DNA of 64,000 bases, from NCBI RefSeq assembly GCF_010378095.1, contig NZ_WNJL01000037.1, forward strand, positions 475,001 through 539,000. The letters run 5' to 3'. Origin of the DNA: Acidithiobacillus ferrianus (GTDB taxonomy: Bacteria > Pseudomonadota > Gammaproteobacteria > Acidithiobacillales > Acidithiobacillaceae). Each line of letters starts with the position of its first letter. Position 1 is the stretch's first letter. Positions 21,023 to 30,192 of the stretch are shown piece by piece. Position numbers and translations under genes: made by a program. Under the pieces are notes generated by a model, which ran no database searches, was not told the origin of the DNA, and saw nothing but the letters and a program-made list of their open reading frames with translations.

Positions 21023-21382
21023 TTAAAGATGCTCTTCCCTCTCTACCGCGACACGGCGCGCCCGGCTCGCGCGGGTCAAGATATCCCGCTCTTCCGCCAG
21101 TGCGCGCTTGGCCACCTGGATAGCCTCCGCCAAATCCTGCCGCTTGGACTCCACGAGATCGCCGCCAGCATCCATCAATCGCGCCGTCTTCTCCTGAATC
21201 TCATCGATGAGTACCGCAATCCGCTCCTCGGCCAGCGTCTCCATACTGCGCAAACGATCCCGTCCCTTATCCATGGCGCGGCGCAACTCCTGACGCGTCT
21301 CCGCACCACTGGCCGGAGCCAGCAACAGGGCGCCCACCGCACCCACCAGCACGCCGATAACAAAGCCTTCTGCGTTCCTCAT
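21023..21382 (-). CDS. YtxH-domain membrane-anchored protein
   Basis: 119-residue protein with one N-terminal glycine-zipper-like membrane segment (GFVIGVLVGAVGALLLAPASG), then ETRQELRR and a long charged helix. This is the YtxH (gas-vesicle-GvpP-like) pattern. The function of the family is not established; stress-related envelope roles are proposed. GGAGG precedes ATG. It is paired with the DUF948-like gene upstream on the same strand. Confidence 0.8.
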   Translation of the reverse strand: MRNAEGFVIGVLVGAVGALLLAPASGAETRQELRRAMDKGRDRLRSMETLAEERIAVLIDEIQEKTARLMDAGGDLVESKRQDLAEAIQVAKRALAEERDILTRASRARRVAVEREEHL

Positions 21383-21439
21383 TGTGATGCCTCCTCACCT
21401 GAAAAATACCTGACCGAACAGGGCAAGCGACGCCCCTCT

Positions 21440-21793
21440 TCAACGCCTCCGCGAAAAGTAACGCCAGCCCGCGCGCAGCGCGCGGTACCATAGTCCGAGT
21501 TCATGGACCGGTTGCACGAGGGTGTCCGTCGTTTCCATGATCTCCTGACTGAGATATTTGAGCGTCGAATCCACTCGGCCCATCTGCCTGCGACCCGTCT
21601 CTGTGATGTGTTTGATGTCCGCCAACGCCGTCTTGATATCGAAGATCAGCGGTCCGGCTTCCTGCTCGGCCCTGGCCAACAGTCTTTCCAGCCGCAAATA
21701 AGTCCGTATCAGCACTGCGGCCGTCACCGCCATGATCAACAGGATTATGATCATAACGATGGCAATGATGGTCACTCCTGTGCCAATGCTCAT
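21440..21793 (-). CDS. DUF948-like single-membrane-pass protein
   Basis: 117 residues from ATG 21793. One strong N-terminal membrane helix (VTIIAIVMIIILLIMAVTAA) is followed by a coiled coil (LRLERLLARAEQEAGPLIFDI...) and a basic C-terminus. DUF948-type proteins often sit next to YtxH proteins, as here (57-base gap). Role unknown. The longer open frame upstream has no supporting protein features. Confidence 0.65.
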   Translation of the reverse strand: MSIGTGVTIIAIVMIIILLIMAVTAAVLIRTYLRLERLLARAEQEAGPLIFDIKTALADIKHITETGRRQMGRVDSTLKYLSQEIMETTDTLVQPVHELGLWYRALRAGWRYFSRRR

Positions 21794-21980
21794 CCTTTTC
21801 CCCGTTGCTCCCGCGCCCCGAAAACGCGGCCTTTCACCCCGCTGAAACACCGCCGCTACGGTCATCAGCCGCCGCAGGCATGGTGTCCCACCCCTAAAGC
21901 CCCCGCCAGTATAAGCCGTATCCATCGACCGGGTAAAATCGCCGCAGCCTGCCGCAACCGCCCACCGGCTCCGCCTCGTC

Positions 21981-22730
21981 TCATCCGGCCAATACCGACC
22001 CCAGCACCGCCAAACCGGCAATACCCAGCGATCCCAACGCCACTCGGCTCCAGATCCGCTCCGCGCCGACCAGCGCGCGTGGCGGATGTCGACGGCGATA
22101 GCCCCGCCAAGCCGCTCCGAGCAGACCCAACCATAAGCCGGACAGCAACCCGGCCCCCAACACATCGCTCGGCCACTGCGCCCCGAGCGCCAAACGACTC
22201 CAGGAAATGGCCGCCACCAGCGCCACCAGCACGCTCACCAGAGACACACGGAGACTCCGGCGAAACCCGTTCGGCGCAAGGATATACAGAGCCAGCAAGC
22301 CATAGACGAGGAAGCTGAGGCTTACATGCGCGCTGGGGAACGCCGGCGAAAGCGCATCCACCGCCGTCGCCGGCCGGGCACGATCCGTCGCCGCCTTCAC
22401 CAACTGGACGAGTATGGTCAACACCGTCGTGCCCCACATCAACAGAATCCCTTCGAAAAAACGCCGCGCCGCGAAGCAGGCCGCGGTCAGCAACGCCACC
22501 AGCCAGGGTAAAAACCCCGGCCCCCCGAGCCGGGTCACCCCGGCCCAAAAGGGCTGCCAGGCGGGATCGCGGGACTGCATGATCTCCGCCTCCCAGCGCG
22601 CATCCAGCAATGCCATACGGTGCCAGAGCATGCTCGCCAGGACATCGCCCACATAAAGCCAGAGTAGCGCCGCCAGCCCCAAGCCGAACAGCAACAAAGC
22701 CAGTAGTTCCCAGCGCTGAGGGCCTCGCAT
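21981..22730 (-). CDS. PAP2-family membrane phosphatase with altered active site
   Basis: 249-residue polytopic protein with about six membrane segments. PAP2 motifs: KAATDRARP (K-x6-RP, intact), PSAH (usual PSGH), and SRLALGAQWPSD. The last should be SR-x5-H-x3-D, but the nucleophilic His is Gln (codon CAG at ~22175). The gene directly follows dgkA (3-base gap), so a role in recycling phosphatidate or undecaprenyl phosphate would be expected. With the nucleophile missing it may be inactive, changed in function, or a binding protein. Confidence 0.85.
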   Translation of the reverse strand: MRGPQRWELLALLLFGLGLAALLWLYVGDVLASMLWHRMALLDARWEAEIMQSRDPAWQPFWAGVTRLGGPGFLPWLVALLTAACFAARRFFEGILLMWGTTVLTILVQLVKAATDRARPATAVDALSPAFPSAHVSLSFLVYGLLALYILAPNGFRRSLRVSLVSVLVALVAAISWSRLALGAQWPSDVLGAGLLSGLWLGLLGAAWRGYRRRHPPRALVGAERIWSRVALGSLGIAGLAVLGSVLAG

Positions 22731-22733
22731 CGG

Positions 22734-23099
22734 TCAGAGACCCGCACACCAGCGTTGCCACAACAATAACGCAACCCACAGTACCGCAGCGATACTCAAC
22801 ACCAGCACTGCCGCCGCACCGCAATCCTTCGCCCGCGCCACCAAGGGGTGATACTCCGGACTCACCAGATCAGCAAGAGATTCCACGGCGCTGTTGAGCA
22901 GTTCCGCCGCCAGCACCGCAGCCATGAGCAAAATACCTACGCCCCACCAGATCAGCGGCGGCCGGAGCCAGTACAGAAGCATCACTCCGGCCGCTACCGC
23001 CAGCAATTCCGTCCGAAAACTCGCTTCCTCACGGGCAGCGGCCCACAATCCACGCCCCGCAAAGAGCGCACGCCGCCAGAGCGGACTATTTTTTTTCAC
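22734..23099 (-). CDS. dgkA: Diacylglycerol kinase (undecaprenol/DAG kinase)
   Basis: Small integral membrane kinase, 121 residues, three membrane helices. The family signature [21 protein letters not shown]...AKDCGAAAV is intact, with the catalytic Glu in E-x-x-NSA-x-E. The start is GTG 23099, overlapping the radC stop (GTGA), so it is co-transcribed with radC and the PAP2 gene. Confidence 0.93.
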   Translation of the reverse strand: MKKNSPLWRRALFAGRGLWAAAREEASFRTELLAVAAGVMLLYWLRPPLIWWGVGILLMAAVLAAELLNSAVESLADLVSPEYHPLVARAKDCGAAAVLVLSIAAVLWVALLLWQRWCAGL

Positions 23100-23770
23100 C
23101 AGCCCCCCTGTTCACGCAAGGACAGGGGCTCACCATCGCCCACGATGAAATGATCGAGCAAGCGCAGGTCCATCAGCTGCATCGCTTGATCCAGGCGACG
23201 GGTAAGGGAAAGATCGGCAGCGCTGGGCTCTGCCACCCCGGAGGGATGGTTGTGCGCCACGATGAGCGCCGCCGCATTCAGTTCCAGGGCCCGTTTCAGC
23301 ACCTCGCGGATATGCACCGTGGCGCCATCGATGGTCCCCAAAAACATCTCCTCGAAGCGCAGCACCCGGTGGCGGTTGTCCAGAAAGATCACGGCGAAGA
23401 TTTCGCGGCAGCGATCGCGCAAAGTGGCGGACAGGTATTGTCGCACCCGCTGCGGCGAATCCAGGCCGTCACCCCGCTGCCATGCTTCCGCAAGATGGCG
23501 CTTGCTCATTTCCAACACCGCCTGCAACTGCGCATATTTGGCATCTCCCAGCCCTTTATGGGCACAAAAATCATGGTGCGGCGCCGTGAGTAGCGCGCGC
23601 AGACCACCGAAGCTCTGCAACAACTCCCGCGCCAAATCCACGGCACTCTTGCCCGCCACGCCCACCCGCAGAAAAATCGCCAGCAACTCCGCATCCGACA
23701 GCGTCGTGGCCCCCTTGTGCAACAACCGCTCCCGCGGACGCTCATCCTCCGGCCAATCCGTGATAGCCAT
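23096..23770 (-). CDS. radC: RadC-family JAMM-motif protein
   Basis: 224 residues: an N-terminal helix-hairpin-helix region ([26 protein letters not shown]) and a C-terminal MPN/JAMM domain with [16 protein letters not shown] (H-x-H...S...D zinc ligands) preceded by the conserved Glu in FEEMFLGT. The biochemical role is still unclear; it was once linked to repair. ATG at 23770 is only ~30 bases from the divergent coaBC start, so the two promoters must overlap. Confidence 0.95.
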   Translation of the reverse strand: MAITDWPEDERPRERLLHKGATTLSDAELLAIFLRVGVAGKSAVDLARELLQSFGGLRALLTAPHHDFCAHKGLGDAKYAQLQAVLEMSKRHLAEAWQRGDGLDSPQRVRQYLSATLRDRCREIFAVIFLDNRHRVLRFEEMFLGTIDGATVHIREVLKRALELNAAALIVAHNHPSGVAEPSAADLSLTRRLDQAMQLMDLRLLDHFIVGDGEPLSLREQGGW

Positions 23771-23802
23771 GCGCTCCCTCCTTCCTTTACACTAGGAATG
23801 TG

Positions 23803-25059
23803 ATGATAGAAAGCGTATTCAACACGACAGAGCCCCTTGCTGGCAAACGGATTCTTCTGGGCGTGGGGGGCAGCATCGCCGCCTATAAGAGCCCGGAGAT
23901 CGTCCGCGCCCTGCGCCAGAGCGGTGTCGAGGTGCGGGTGGTCATGACCCGGGCAGCCGCTCAGTTTGTAACCCCGCTGACTTTGCAAGCGCTCAGTGGT
24001 GCCCCCGTGCGCAGCGACCTTTTTGCCGCCGCCGAGGAAGCGGCCATGGATCATATCCGTCTGGCGCGCTGGGCCGATGCCCTTCTGCTCGCCCCCATCT
24101 CCGCCGATGGCATGGCCCGTCTCGCCCAGGGTTTGGCCGACGACCTGCTCGGCACCCTGGTTCTCGCCAGCCGTGCGCCCCTGTTCATCGCTCCCGCCAT
24201 GAACAGCGCCATGTGGGCACACCCGGCCACTCAGCGCAACATCACACAGTTGCAGAGCGATGGCGTCCACTTTCTCGGCCCCGACTGCGGCGGCCTCGCG
24301 TGCGGAGAGACCGGCACCGGACGGCTGCTCGAACCAGAGCGACTGGTGGGCGAACTGCGGAGCGCCCTGGCGGAGAAAACCTTGCGTGGGCAGCGTGTCC
24401 TCGTCACCGCTGGTCCCACCTGGGAGGCCATCGATCCGGCACGCGGCCTCAGCAATCACGCCAGCGGCCGCCAAGGCTTCGCGCTCGCCCAGGCCTGCGC
24501 CGAGGCCGGAGCGGAAGTGCTGCTCGTTACCGGGCCGACGCACGAACACACGCCGCCGGGAGTGCTTCGTCAGGACGTCATCTCCGCTGAAGAGATGCTT
24601 GCCGCCTGCCTGCGGGCACTGGACCCACCCGTCGATATTTTCATCGCCAACGCCGCCGTGGCGGACCACCGGCCGAGTCACTACAGCGCCGAAAAGCTGG
24701 GCAAGACCGAGATTCCCAATCCGTTGCCCCTGCGTCTCAATCCCGACATTGTCGCCACGGTCCATCAGGATCCCCGCCGACCACGCTGGATTGTCGCTTT
24801 TGCTGCCGCCACCCAGGACCATTTGGCCATGGCCAGCGCCAAAGCGCGGCGCAAGGGGGCCGATGTCATCGTCGCCAACGACATAACCCGCAACGATATG
24901 GGGATGGGGGCAGCGGACAATGCCTGCAGCATTCTACAGGGGGAGCGTGTGCTGCACATTCCCCGCTGCAGCAAGATCGACCTCGCGCGCCACCTGTTGC
25001 GTCACCTCAGCGCCTTATTTTCTCGCCCCGGTACGGAGTCCGAAGACCTTCATGAATGA
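23803..25059 (+). CDS. coaBC: Bifunctional phosphopantothenoylcysteine decarboxylase/synthetase
   Basis: Coenzyme A synthesis; 418 residues. CoaC part (~1-190): [29 protein letters not shown] (catalytic His), PAMNSAMW and [12 protein letters not shown] (flap Cys). CoaB part: [27 protein letters not shown] and AAVADHRP...KLGKTE. I chose ATG 23803 with AGGA five bases upstream; the GTG at 23800 is also possible. It overlaps dut by 8 bases. Confidence 0.95.
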   Translation: MIESVFNTTEPLAGKRILLGVGGSIAAYKSPEIVRALRQSGVEVRVVMTRAAAQFVTPLTLQALSGAPVRSDLFAAAEEAAMDHIRLARWADALLLAPISADGMARLAQGLADDLLGTLVLASRAPLFIAPAMNSAMWAHPATQRNITQLQSDGVHFLGPDCGGLACGETGTGRLLEPERLVGELRSALAEKTLRGQRVLVTAGPTWEAIDPARGLSNHASGRQGFALAQACAEAGAEVLLVTGPTHEHTPPGVLRQDVISAEEMLAACLRALDPPVDIFIANAAVADHRPSHYSAEKLGKTEIPNPLPLRLNPDIVATVHQDPRRPRWIVAFAAATQDHLAMASAKARRKGADVIVANDITRNDMGMGAADNACSILQGERVLHIPRCSKIDLARHLLRHLSALFSRPGTESEDLHE

Positions 25060-25504
25060 TCTACGAATGCGCATTCTCGATCCACGCATCGGCCAGGAGT
25101 GGCCCCTCCCCCATTATGCCAGCGCCGACGCCGCCGGCATGGACCTGCGCGCTTGCCTGGAAGCGCCGTTACAACTGGCGCCGGGTCAGGCGGAACTCGT
25201 CTCCGCCGGTTTTGCCATGCACATTGGCGACCCCCGGGTTACCGCGCTTTTGCTGCCGCGTTCCGGTCTTGGTCATCGTGGCCTGGTCCTCGGCAATCTG
25301 GTAGGTCTCATTGACGCCGACTACCAGGGACCCCTTAAGATTTCTCTGTGGAATCGCGGGTCGGCGGACATCCTTATCGAGCCTGGAGAGCGCGTGGCGC
25401 AGATGATCCTGGTCCCCGTCCTCCGTCCAAGCGTTACCGTCGTGAGCAAATTCGCCGCCTCCGAACGCGGTGCCGACGGTTTCGGCAGCACGGGCCGGCA
25501 GTAA
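25052..25504 (+). CDS. dut: dUTP diphosphatase
   Basis: Homotrimeric dUTPase, 150 residues, cleaving dUTP to dUMP and PPi. All five motifs are present: [41 protein letters not shown] and GADGFGSTG. The start is ATG 25052, inside the end of coaBC. coaBC-dut is a widely conserved pair. The gene ends ~100 bases before a convergent amidotransferase gene. Confidence 0.97.
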   Translation: MNDLRMRILDPRIGQEWPLPHYASADAAGMDLRACLEAPLQLAPGQAELVSAGFAMHIGDPRVTALLLPRSGLGHRGLVLGNLVGLIDADYQGPLKISLWNRGSADILIEPGERVAQMILVPVLRPSVTVVSKFAASERGADGFGSTGRQ

Positions 25505-25575
25505 GCGCCTCCTTCTTATGCAAGGCAACCATGGCTCACGCGAAGAAAAACGGCCCGCAGATTAGGCAAAAGCGG

Positions 25576-25604
25576 GGATCCCGCCCAAAGTGGCGGGCGG
25601 ATCC
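25576..25604. terminator. Hairpin between convergent dut and amidotransferase genes
   Basis: Inverted repeat with CCCGCC (25580-25585) and GGCGGG (25592-25597), flanked on both sides by GGATCC. It sits between the two convergent stops, so it may serve both directions, but no T-tract is visible. Confidence 0.4.
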
Positions 25605-25608
25605 ACAG

Positions 25609-26322
25609 TCAGGCTATCTTCAGGATCCACGGGGTGTAGATCAGTCGGGCCCACCGAGCCAACGCAACACATCGCTCCCCCACCCCATCCAAGATCTCCT
25701 GCGCGCTCTGGACCCCATCCGCCTCGGAAAGGAGATCTGCATGCATCACCTCGACCCATACCCGCACGGCACGCTCAGTCACCTCCGGATGCCATTGCAG
25801 CGCCAGACAATGGTCACCGACAGAAAACGTCTGGTGCGCGCAGATATCACTAGAAAGCAGGGGCACGGCCCCTTCTGGCAGGGTGAACGTTTCGCCATGC
25901 CAATGAAAGCCTTCAAACCTTTCTGGAAGATCGTCCAGCCAGTGACCATCGACTGACGCAGTCGTCTTCGTCACCGGCCACCATCCGATCTCCGGTCCGG
26001 ATGGGTTGACGCACACCTCCCCTCCCAGCGCTTTTGCAATGAGCTGGGCGCCCAGACAATGCCCTATTGTGGGAATACCCGCCAAAACACAGTCACGGAT
26101 GAACGAACGCTCCGTTCGGAGCCACGGGTATCGGTCGTCCTGATTGGCGCTCATGGGCCCGCCCATGATCACCAAGCCCCCATACCCCCGCATCGACGGA
26201 GGAGGCACCTCACCGAGATCCAACCGGACGGTGGTCGTCCCGTGCCCATGGGAGGCGAGCAAATCCCCAAGCGTTCCGGGACCTTCGGCAAAGTGATGCT
26301 GGAATACAAGGAGCTCAGCCAT
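25609..26322 (-). CDS. Class I glutamine amidotransferase (GMP-synthase-like)
   Basis: 237 residues from ATG 26322. The triad is recognisable: nucleophile in GIPTIGHCLGAQLIAKALGG (Cys ~86), and His-Glu in LALQWHPEVTE. LVIMGGPMSANQDD near the N-terminus is typical of stand-alone GATase1 proteins related to the GuaA amidotransferase half, used in various amide transfers or gamma-glutamyl hydrolysis. It lies 49 bases downstream of the Rrf2-type regulator on the same strand. The substrate is unknown. Confidence 0.85.
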   Translation of the reverse strand: MAELLVFQHHFAEGPGTLGDLLASHGHGTTTVRLDLGEVPPPSMRGYGGLVIMGGPMSANQDDRYPWLRTERSFIRDCVLAGIPTIGHCLGAQLIAKALGGEVCVNPSGPEIGWWPVTKTTASVDGHWLDDLPERFEGFHWHGETFTLPEGAVPLLSSDICAHQTFSVGDHCLALQWHPEVTERAVRVWVEVMHADLLSEADGVQSAQEILDGVGERCVALARWARLIYTPWILKIA

Positions 26323-26371
26323 AGGTACTGCGCCCGGGAACGAGAAGGAAGGGGTACAATCGTACCATGCT

Positions 26372-26776
26372 TCAAAATAACGTGTCAGCCATCCCTCCAA
26401 TGGTCTGCCGCTTCAGAAACTCCATTCCACCCTTTGCAAGCCCACCCCATGGACAGCGATTGCAGACTTTCACGTGCGCGCATGCCTTCATCTTGAGCGC
26501 GCAGTCTCTACGGGTCAGCCGGTCATCCACGATCTCAATCACCTCGAAAAGGCTCATCCGCTCGGCTCCGGGATACATGGAAAAGCCGCCGCCACGTCCT
26601 TTCGCGGCATGTAGAATCCCCCGTTTGACCAGTCTACGCAGCACACTGGTCAACGTGGGCAACGGAACATCAAGATACGCGGCAAGATCGCACCCGCGCA
26701 CGCGCTCCCCCGGAATCTGGGCCGCCAAGTAAATCATCCCGCGTATCGCGCACCCCGCATCTCCATTTAATAACAT
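26372..26776 (-). CDS. Rrf2-family regulator with Fe-S-type cysteine cluster
   Basis: 134 residues from ATG 26776. The Rrf2 winged helix begins GCAIRGMIYLAAQ and continues to PTLTSVLRRLVKRGILHAAKGRGGGF. The cluster region C-x6-C-x5-C-x2-C (RDCALKMKACAHVKVCNRC) is close to the three-Cys pattern of IscR and NsrR, so an Fe-S cluster sensing NO, oxygen or iron is likely. It lies between the amidotransferase gene and the cyo operon on the same strand; 153 bases separate it from the cyoD stop. Regulation of cyo is a reasonable guess. Confidence 0.85.
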   Translation of the reverse strand: MLLNGDAGCAIRGMIYLAAQIPGERVRGCDLAAYLDVPLPTLTSVLRRLVKRGILHAAKGRGGGFSMYPGAERMSLFEVIEIVDDRLTRRDCALKMKACAHVKVCNRCPWGGLAKGGMEFLKRQTIGGMADTLF

Positions 26777-26929
26777 ATAAAATTCAGCAAGACGGGGACC
26801 CACGGAAGAGCAGCCAGGCTCCCCGTGTGAGGGCGGTCCCGCCAATCCTGCGGGAAACATCCTGATCTTGGCGCCATTGCAAGACCCCATGGCGCGAGAC
26901 CCATGAGCGAAACCATGGATGGGTGGAAA

Positions 26930-27331
26930 CTACGACGGTGTGCGCTCATGCGGCGGGTGAGACATCTGGGCCATATCAGACGCGCCCGGCGGCATGAGCA
27001 TGGTGCGCTGATACAAGCCATGGAACATCCACGCGGTCAATCCGATGGTGACGACAAACAACGGCAAGAACAGCACCATGGCCACGGTATGCCATATCTG
27101 CGCATGGGAGATATCCATATGCAAAATGAAGTAACCCTGAATCACCACCACCGCACCCGCAAGAAAGGACGTCACCAAAACCGTGCCGAACGGCGTCGTG
27201 ATATGCGTAATGGCCAGCCAAAGACCCGCCGTCGTCAGCAGCATGGAAAGAATGAAACTCACCAGATATGCGCGACCGTTGGCCAGTTGCACTTCCGGAT
27301 GATTTAACGGATTTTGCGTATGCTCTGTCAT
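26930..27331 (-). CDS. cyoD: Cytochrome bo3 ubiquinol oxidase subunit IV
   Basis: 133 residues from ATG 27331, overlapping cyoC by 4 bases. It has three membrane helices (AYLVSFILSMLLTTAGLWLA; VLVTSFLAGAVVVIQGYFIL; HTVAMVLFLPLFVVTIGLTA) with the subunit-IV pattern QGYFILHMD. It probably assists assembly of the Cu-B centre. It is last in the cyoABCD operon; no cyoE is adjacent. Confidence 0.93.
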   Translation of the reverse strand: MTEHTQNPLNHPEVQLANGRAYLVSFILSMLLTTAGLWLAITHITTPFGTVLVTSFLAGAVVVIQGYFILHMDISHAQIWHTVAMVLFLPLFVVTIGLTAWMFHGLYQRTMLMPPGASDMAQMSHPPHERTPS

Positions 27332-27966
27332 ACCACCATCCCCTGCAAATAAACGAAAGTAAACACAAACACCCAAATCACCGCCTGAAAATGCCAGAAT
27401 AGACGAAGATTGATCAGACGATACACCACGTTGGCACTAAAACCCTCCCGCGCAACCTGGATCATCATGACCAGCATCCACACCACGCCCACGATAATAT
27501 GCAGCGCATGATAAATGATAATCGTGAAGAATATGGACAAGAATCCGCTGGCCTCGGGAATGATGCCCTGCGCGAACATCTCGCGAATATCTATGCCGGC
27601 TATCACCAGATACACCATGCCCAACAGCATAGCGGCAAACATACTGCCAATCACTCCGCTGTGATTTCCATTTTTTAGCGCAACCATCGAATAGCCATAA
27701 ATCAACACACTGAGAAACAAAGTGATGGTTTCACCATACGCATAGACCGGGTTGATGAACGCGGAAGGCGATGGGCCGCCCGCCAAATTAACCACATGAC
27801 TTAACACACCCAGCGATGCGAACAGCGCCGCATAGACCATGGCGTCGGTCAACATATAAAGCCAGAATCCAAAAGTCCGGGTGCCGATCATGTCGTGACC
27901 GGGATAGTGCCGCGCCCAAAGTGTCGCGTGGGCCGGATCGACTTTTTGTGCCGCAGATGCACGCAT
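27328..27966 (-). CDS. cyoC: Cytochrome bo3 ubiquinol oxidase subunit III
   Basis: 212 residues from ATG 27966, which is preceded by AAGGAGTTATTCTC. It has five membrane helices, starting GFWLYMLTDAMVYAALFASL; the family-typical Glu-containing helix and YHALHIIVGVVWMLVMM are present. It fits CyoC/CoxC. The gap of 77 bases after cyoB contains the ribosome site but no evident hairpin. Confidence 0.94.
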   Translation of the reverse strand: MRASAAQKVDPAHATLWARHYPGHDMIGTRTFGFWLYMLTDAMVYAALFASLGVLSHVVNLAGGPSPSAFINPVYAYGETITLFLSVLIYGYSMVALKNGNHSGVIGSMFAAMLLGMVYLVIAGIDIREMFAQGIIPEASGFLSIFFTIIIYHALHIIVGVVWMLVMMIQVAREGFSANVVYRLINLRLFWHFQAVIWVFVFTFVYLQGMVV

Positions 27967-28043
27967 GAGAATAACTCCTTTTTCAGATATGCTCGGAAAC
28001 GACTTATCCCATCCGATAGAGGGTGGGAGTCGGGATAAGTCCG

Positions 28044-30191
28044 TTAACGGTCCATCGGGGCCCATGAGGGGTTTGTGGATGTCGTGCCGCCGCCGATGCC
28101 GTCCGTGCCGGGCCGAAGGGCGGAGTGGGCAGTCACCGCGCCGCCCGGCATCCCGGCGGACCGCGCCGTTGCAGGGGTTTCATCCCGGGCGCCGCGCTCC
28201 ACTCGCTCTACCTCGTGCGCGGGGATCGTCATATCGGTATCACGGTCAAAAGACCGGAGGATGATGAGCCCCACTATCAGGGCGACACACAACAGCGCCA
28301 GCCACCAGATCCGCCAGATGAGGGCAAAGCCCAGGCCCATGAAGAGCATGCCGAGGAATAGGGGAATCCCTGTATTCTTTGGCATGTGAATGCCTTCATA
28401 GTCACCGGCGTGCAGTTCCGTCAACCCGTTTTCCTTACGCCACGCCCACTCATCCAGTACATTGATGTGCGGAATAAAGGCATAGTTATAAGCCGGAACG
28501 GGAGAGTGCGTCATCCATTCCAAACTGCGGCCCGTACCCCAGGCATCGGCGCCCGCGCGGTTGCTTACGCGATCCCGGAGGCTGACATACAGGTGCGCCA
28601 CGAAGAAGCATACGGCAAGCACATAAAACACCATACCGACCAGCATGACATGGAGATAAGGGGACCATTGCATATACGGGATATAATCCAGACGGCGTGT
28701 CATACCGGCAAAACCCAAAAGAAACATGGGAACGAATGTCCAGCCGGTCCCAAGAATCATAAACCAGAAGAACCATTTACCCCATTTCTGTTCAAGCTTG
28801 AAACCAAAGACTTTGGGAAACCAATATTCAACGGCGCCAAACACGCTCGCCGCGATCACCAAAACCATCATATGAAAATGCGCGACCACAAACAGCCCGT
28901 TGTGCCACATGTAATCGCTACTGGCGAACGCGTTCATCATACCCGTCATGCCACCAACCAGCAGGAGGAAGAGCGCGAGCAACGCCCATAGCATGGGCAG
29001 TTCATAGCGGACACGTCCACGATACATCGTGAACACCCAGTTGAACACTTTGACGCCGGTAGGAATACCCACCAGCATAGTGGTGACACTGTAAAAGCTG
29101 TTGACACTGGGTGACGCCGCCATGGTGAAGAAGTGATGCAGCCATACCCCCCACGACACCCCGCCGATAGCGAATGAAGCGATTACCATCGTCGCGTACC
29201 CAAACAACGGCTTCTCAGAAAATGTGGGGATGATTTCCGACATCATGCCGAAAGCCGGCAGGATCAGGAAATACACTTCCGGATGCCCCCAAACCCAAAA
29301 CAGGTCGCTATAAAGCATCAGGTTCCCTCCCATACCCGCGGTATAGAAATGGGTACCCACATAACGATCCAATGCCAGTAAAGCCAGGGAAACCATGAGC
29401 ACCGGGAAAGAGGTGAGCGCGATGAGATTGGTGCTGAGAGACGCCCACGTGAATATGGGTAAACGCATCCACGTCATTCCCGGAGCGCGCATCTTCACGA
29501 TGGTCGCAATCAAATTGATACTGCCCAAGGAGGTGCCAATGGCGCTCAGCTGAAAAGTCCATATCCAGTAATCCACGCCGACCCCGGGACTGTACGGCAG
29601 CTCGAAATAAGGCACGAATCCATACCATCCACCGTGGGCAAAATTACCTATGAACAGGGATACCATCACCAATGCCGCACCGGCGGTGGTAAGCCATAAT
29701 CCCAGGGCATTCAGATAGGGATAGGCCATGTCTCGGGCGCCAATCTGCAGCGGCACGATGATGTTCATGATACCCACCAGCAACGGGGTCGCCGCGAACA
29801 CCACCATGATCAAGCCATGGGCCGTAAAAATCTGGCCCAGGTGAAAGGGCGTGAGATATCCATGCACCGCCCCCATGTAACCCGGCGCCTCGTGGCCAAC
29901 GGCAATGGCCTGCTGCGTGCGAATCATCAAGGCGTCGATGAATCCTCGAAACAGCATGATCAGTCCAAGCAGACAATACATGACGCCAATTTTCTTGTGG
30001 TCCACCGTTGTGAGCCATTCCCGCCAGAGATATTCCCATTTACCGAAATATGTTGTAGCCGCCAATATCGCGATCGCCAAGACAGCCACAAAGGTAAAAG
30101 TGCCCAAGAGAATGGGGTTTTCATAAGGTATTTGCTGAAGCGTGAGCCGGCCCAGCACAGGAGTCCACGGCCCTTGTAAATGTACCAACAT
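28044..30191 (-). CDS. cyoB: Cytochrome bo3 ubiquinol oxidase subunit I
   Basis: Heme-copper oxidase catalytic subunit, 715 residues. Ligands and channels are visible: IFTAHG (low-spin heme His), WGHPEVYFLILPAFG (Cu-B His and cross-linked Tyr), HHFFTM (Cu-B His pair), AHFHMMVL (heme His), IPTGVKVFNW (K-channel Lys) and LQIGARD (D-channel Asp). The C-terminal ~55 residues (ERGARDETPATARSAG onward) are an extra Gly/Ala/Thr-rich tail not seen in E. coli CyoB (663 residues). In a sulfur or iron oxidiser this oxidase would serve quinol-based respiration. Confidence 0.97.
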   Translation of the reverse strand: MLVHLQGPWTPVLGRLTLQQIPYENPILLGTFTFVAVLAIAILAATTYFGKWEYLWREWLTTVDHKKIGVMYCLLGLIMLFRGFIDALMIRTQQAIAVGHEAPGYMGAVHGYLTPFHLGQIFTAHGLIMVVFAATPLLVGIMNIIVPLQIGARDMAYPYLNALGLWLTTAGAALVMVSLFIGNFAHGGWYGFVPYFELPYSPGVGVDYWIWTFQLSAIGTSLGSINLIATIVKMRAPGMTWMRLPIFTWASLSTNLIALTSFPVLMVSLALLALDRYVGTHFYTAGMGGNLMLYSDLFWVWGHPEVYFLILPAFGMMSEIIPTFSEKPLFGYATMVIASFAIGGVSWGVWLHHFFTMAASPSVNSFYSVTTMLVGIPTGVKVFNWVFTMYRGRVRYELPMLWALLALFLLLVGGMTGMMNAFASSDYMWHNGLFVVAHFHMMVLVIAASVFGAVEYWFPKVFGFKLEQKWGKWFFWFMILGTGWTFVPMFLLGFAGMTRRLDYIPYMQWSPYLHVMLVGMVFYVLAVCFFVAHLYVSLRDRVSNRAGADAWGTGRSLEWMTHSPVPAYNYAFIPHINVLDEWAWRKENGLTELHAGDYEGIHMPKNTGIPLFLGMLFMGLGFALIWRIWWLALLCVALIVGLIILRSFDRDTDMTIPAHEVERVERGARDETPATARSAGMPGGAVTAHSALRPGTDGIGGGTTSTNPSWAPMDR

Positions 30192-30192
30192 G

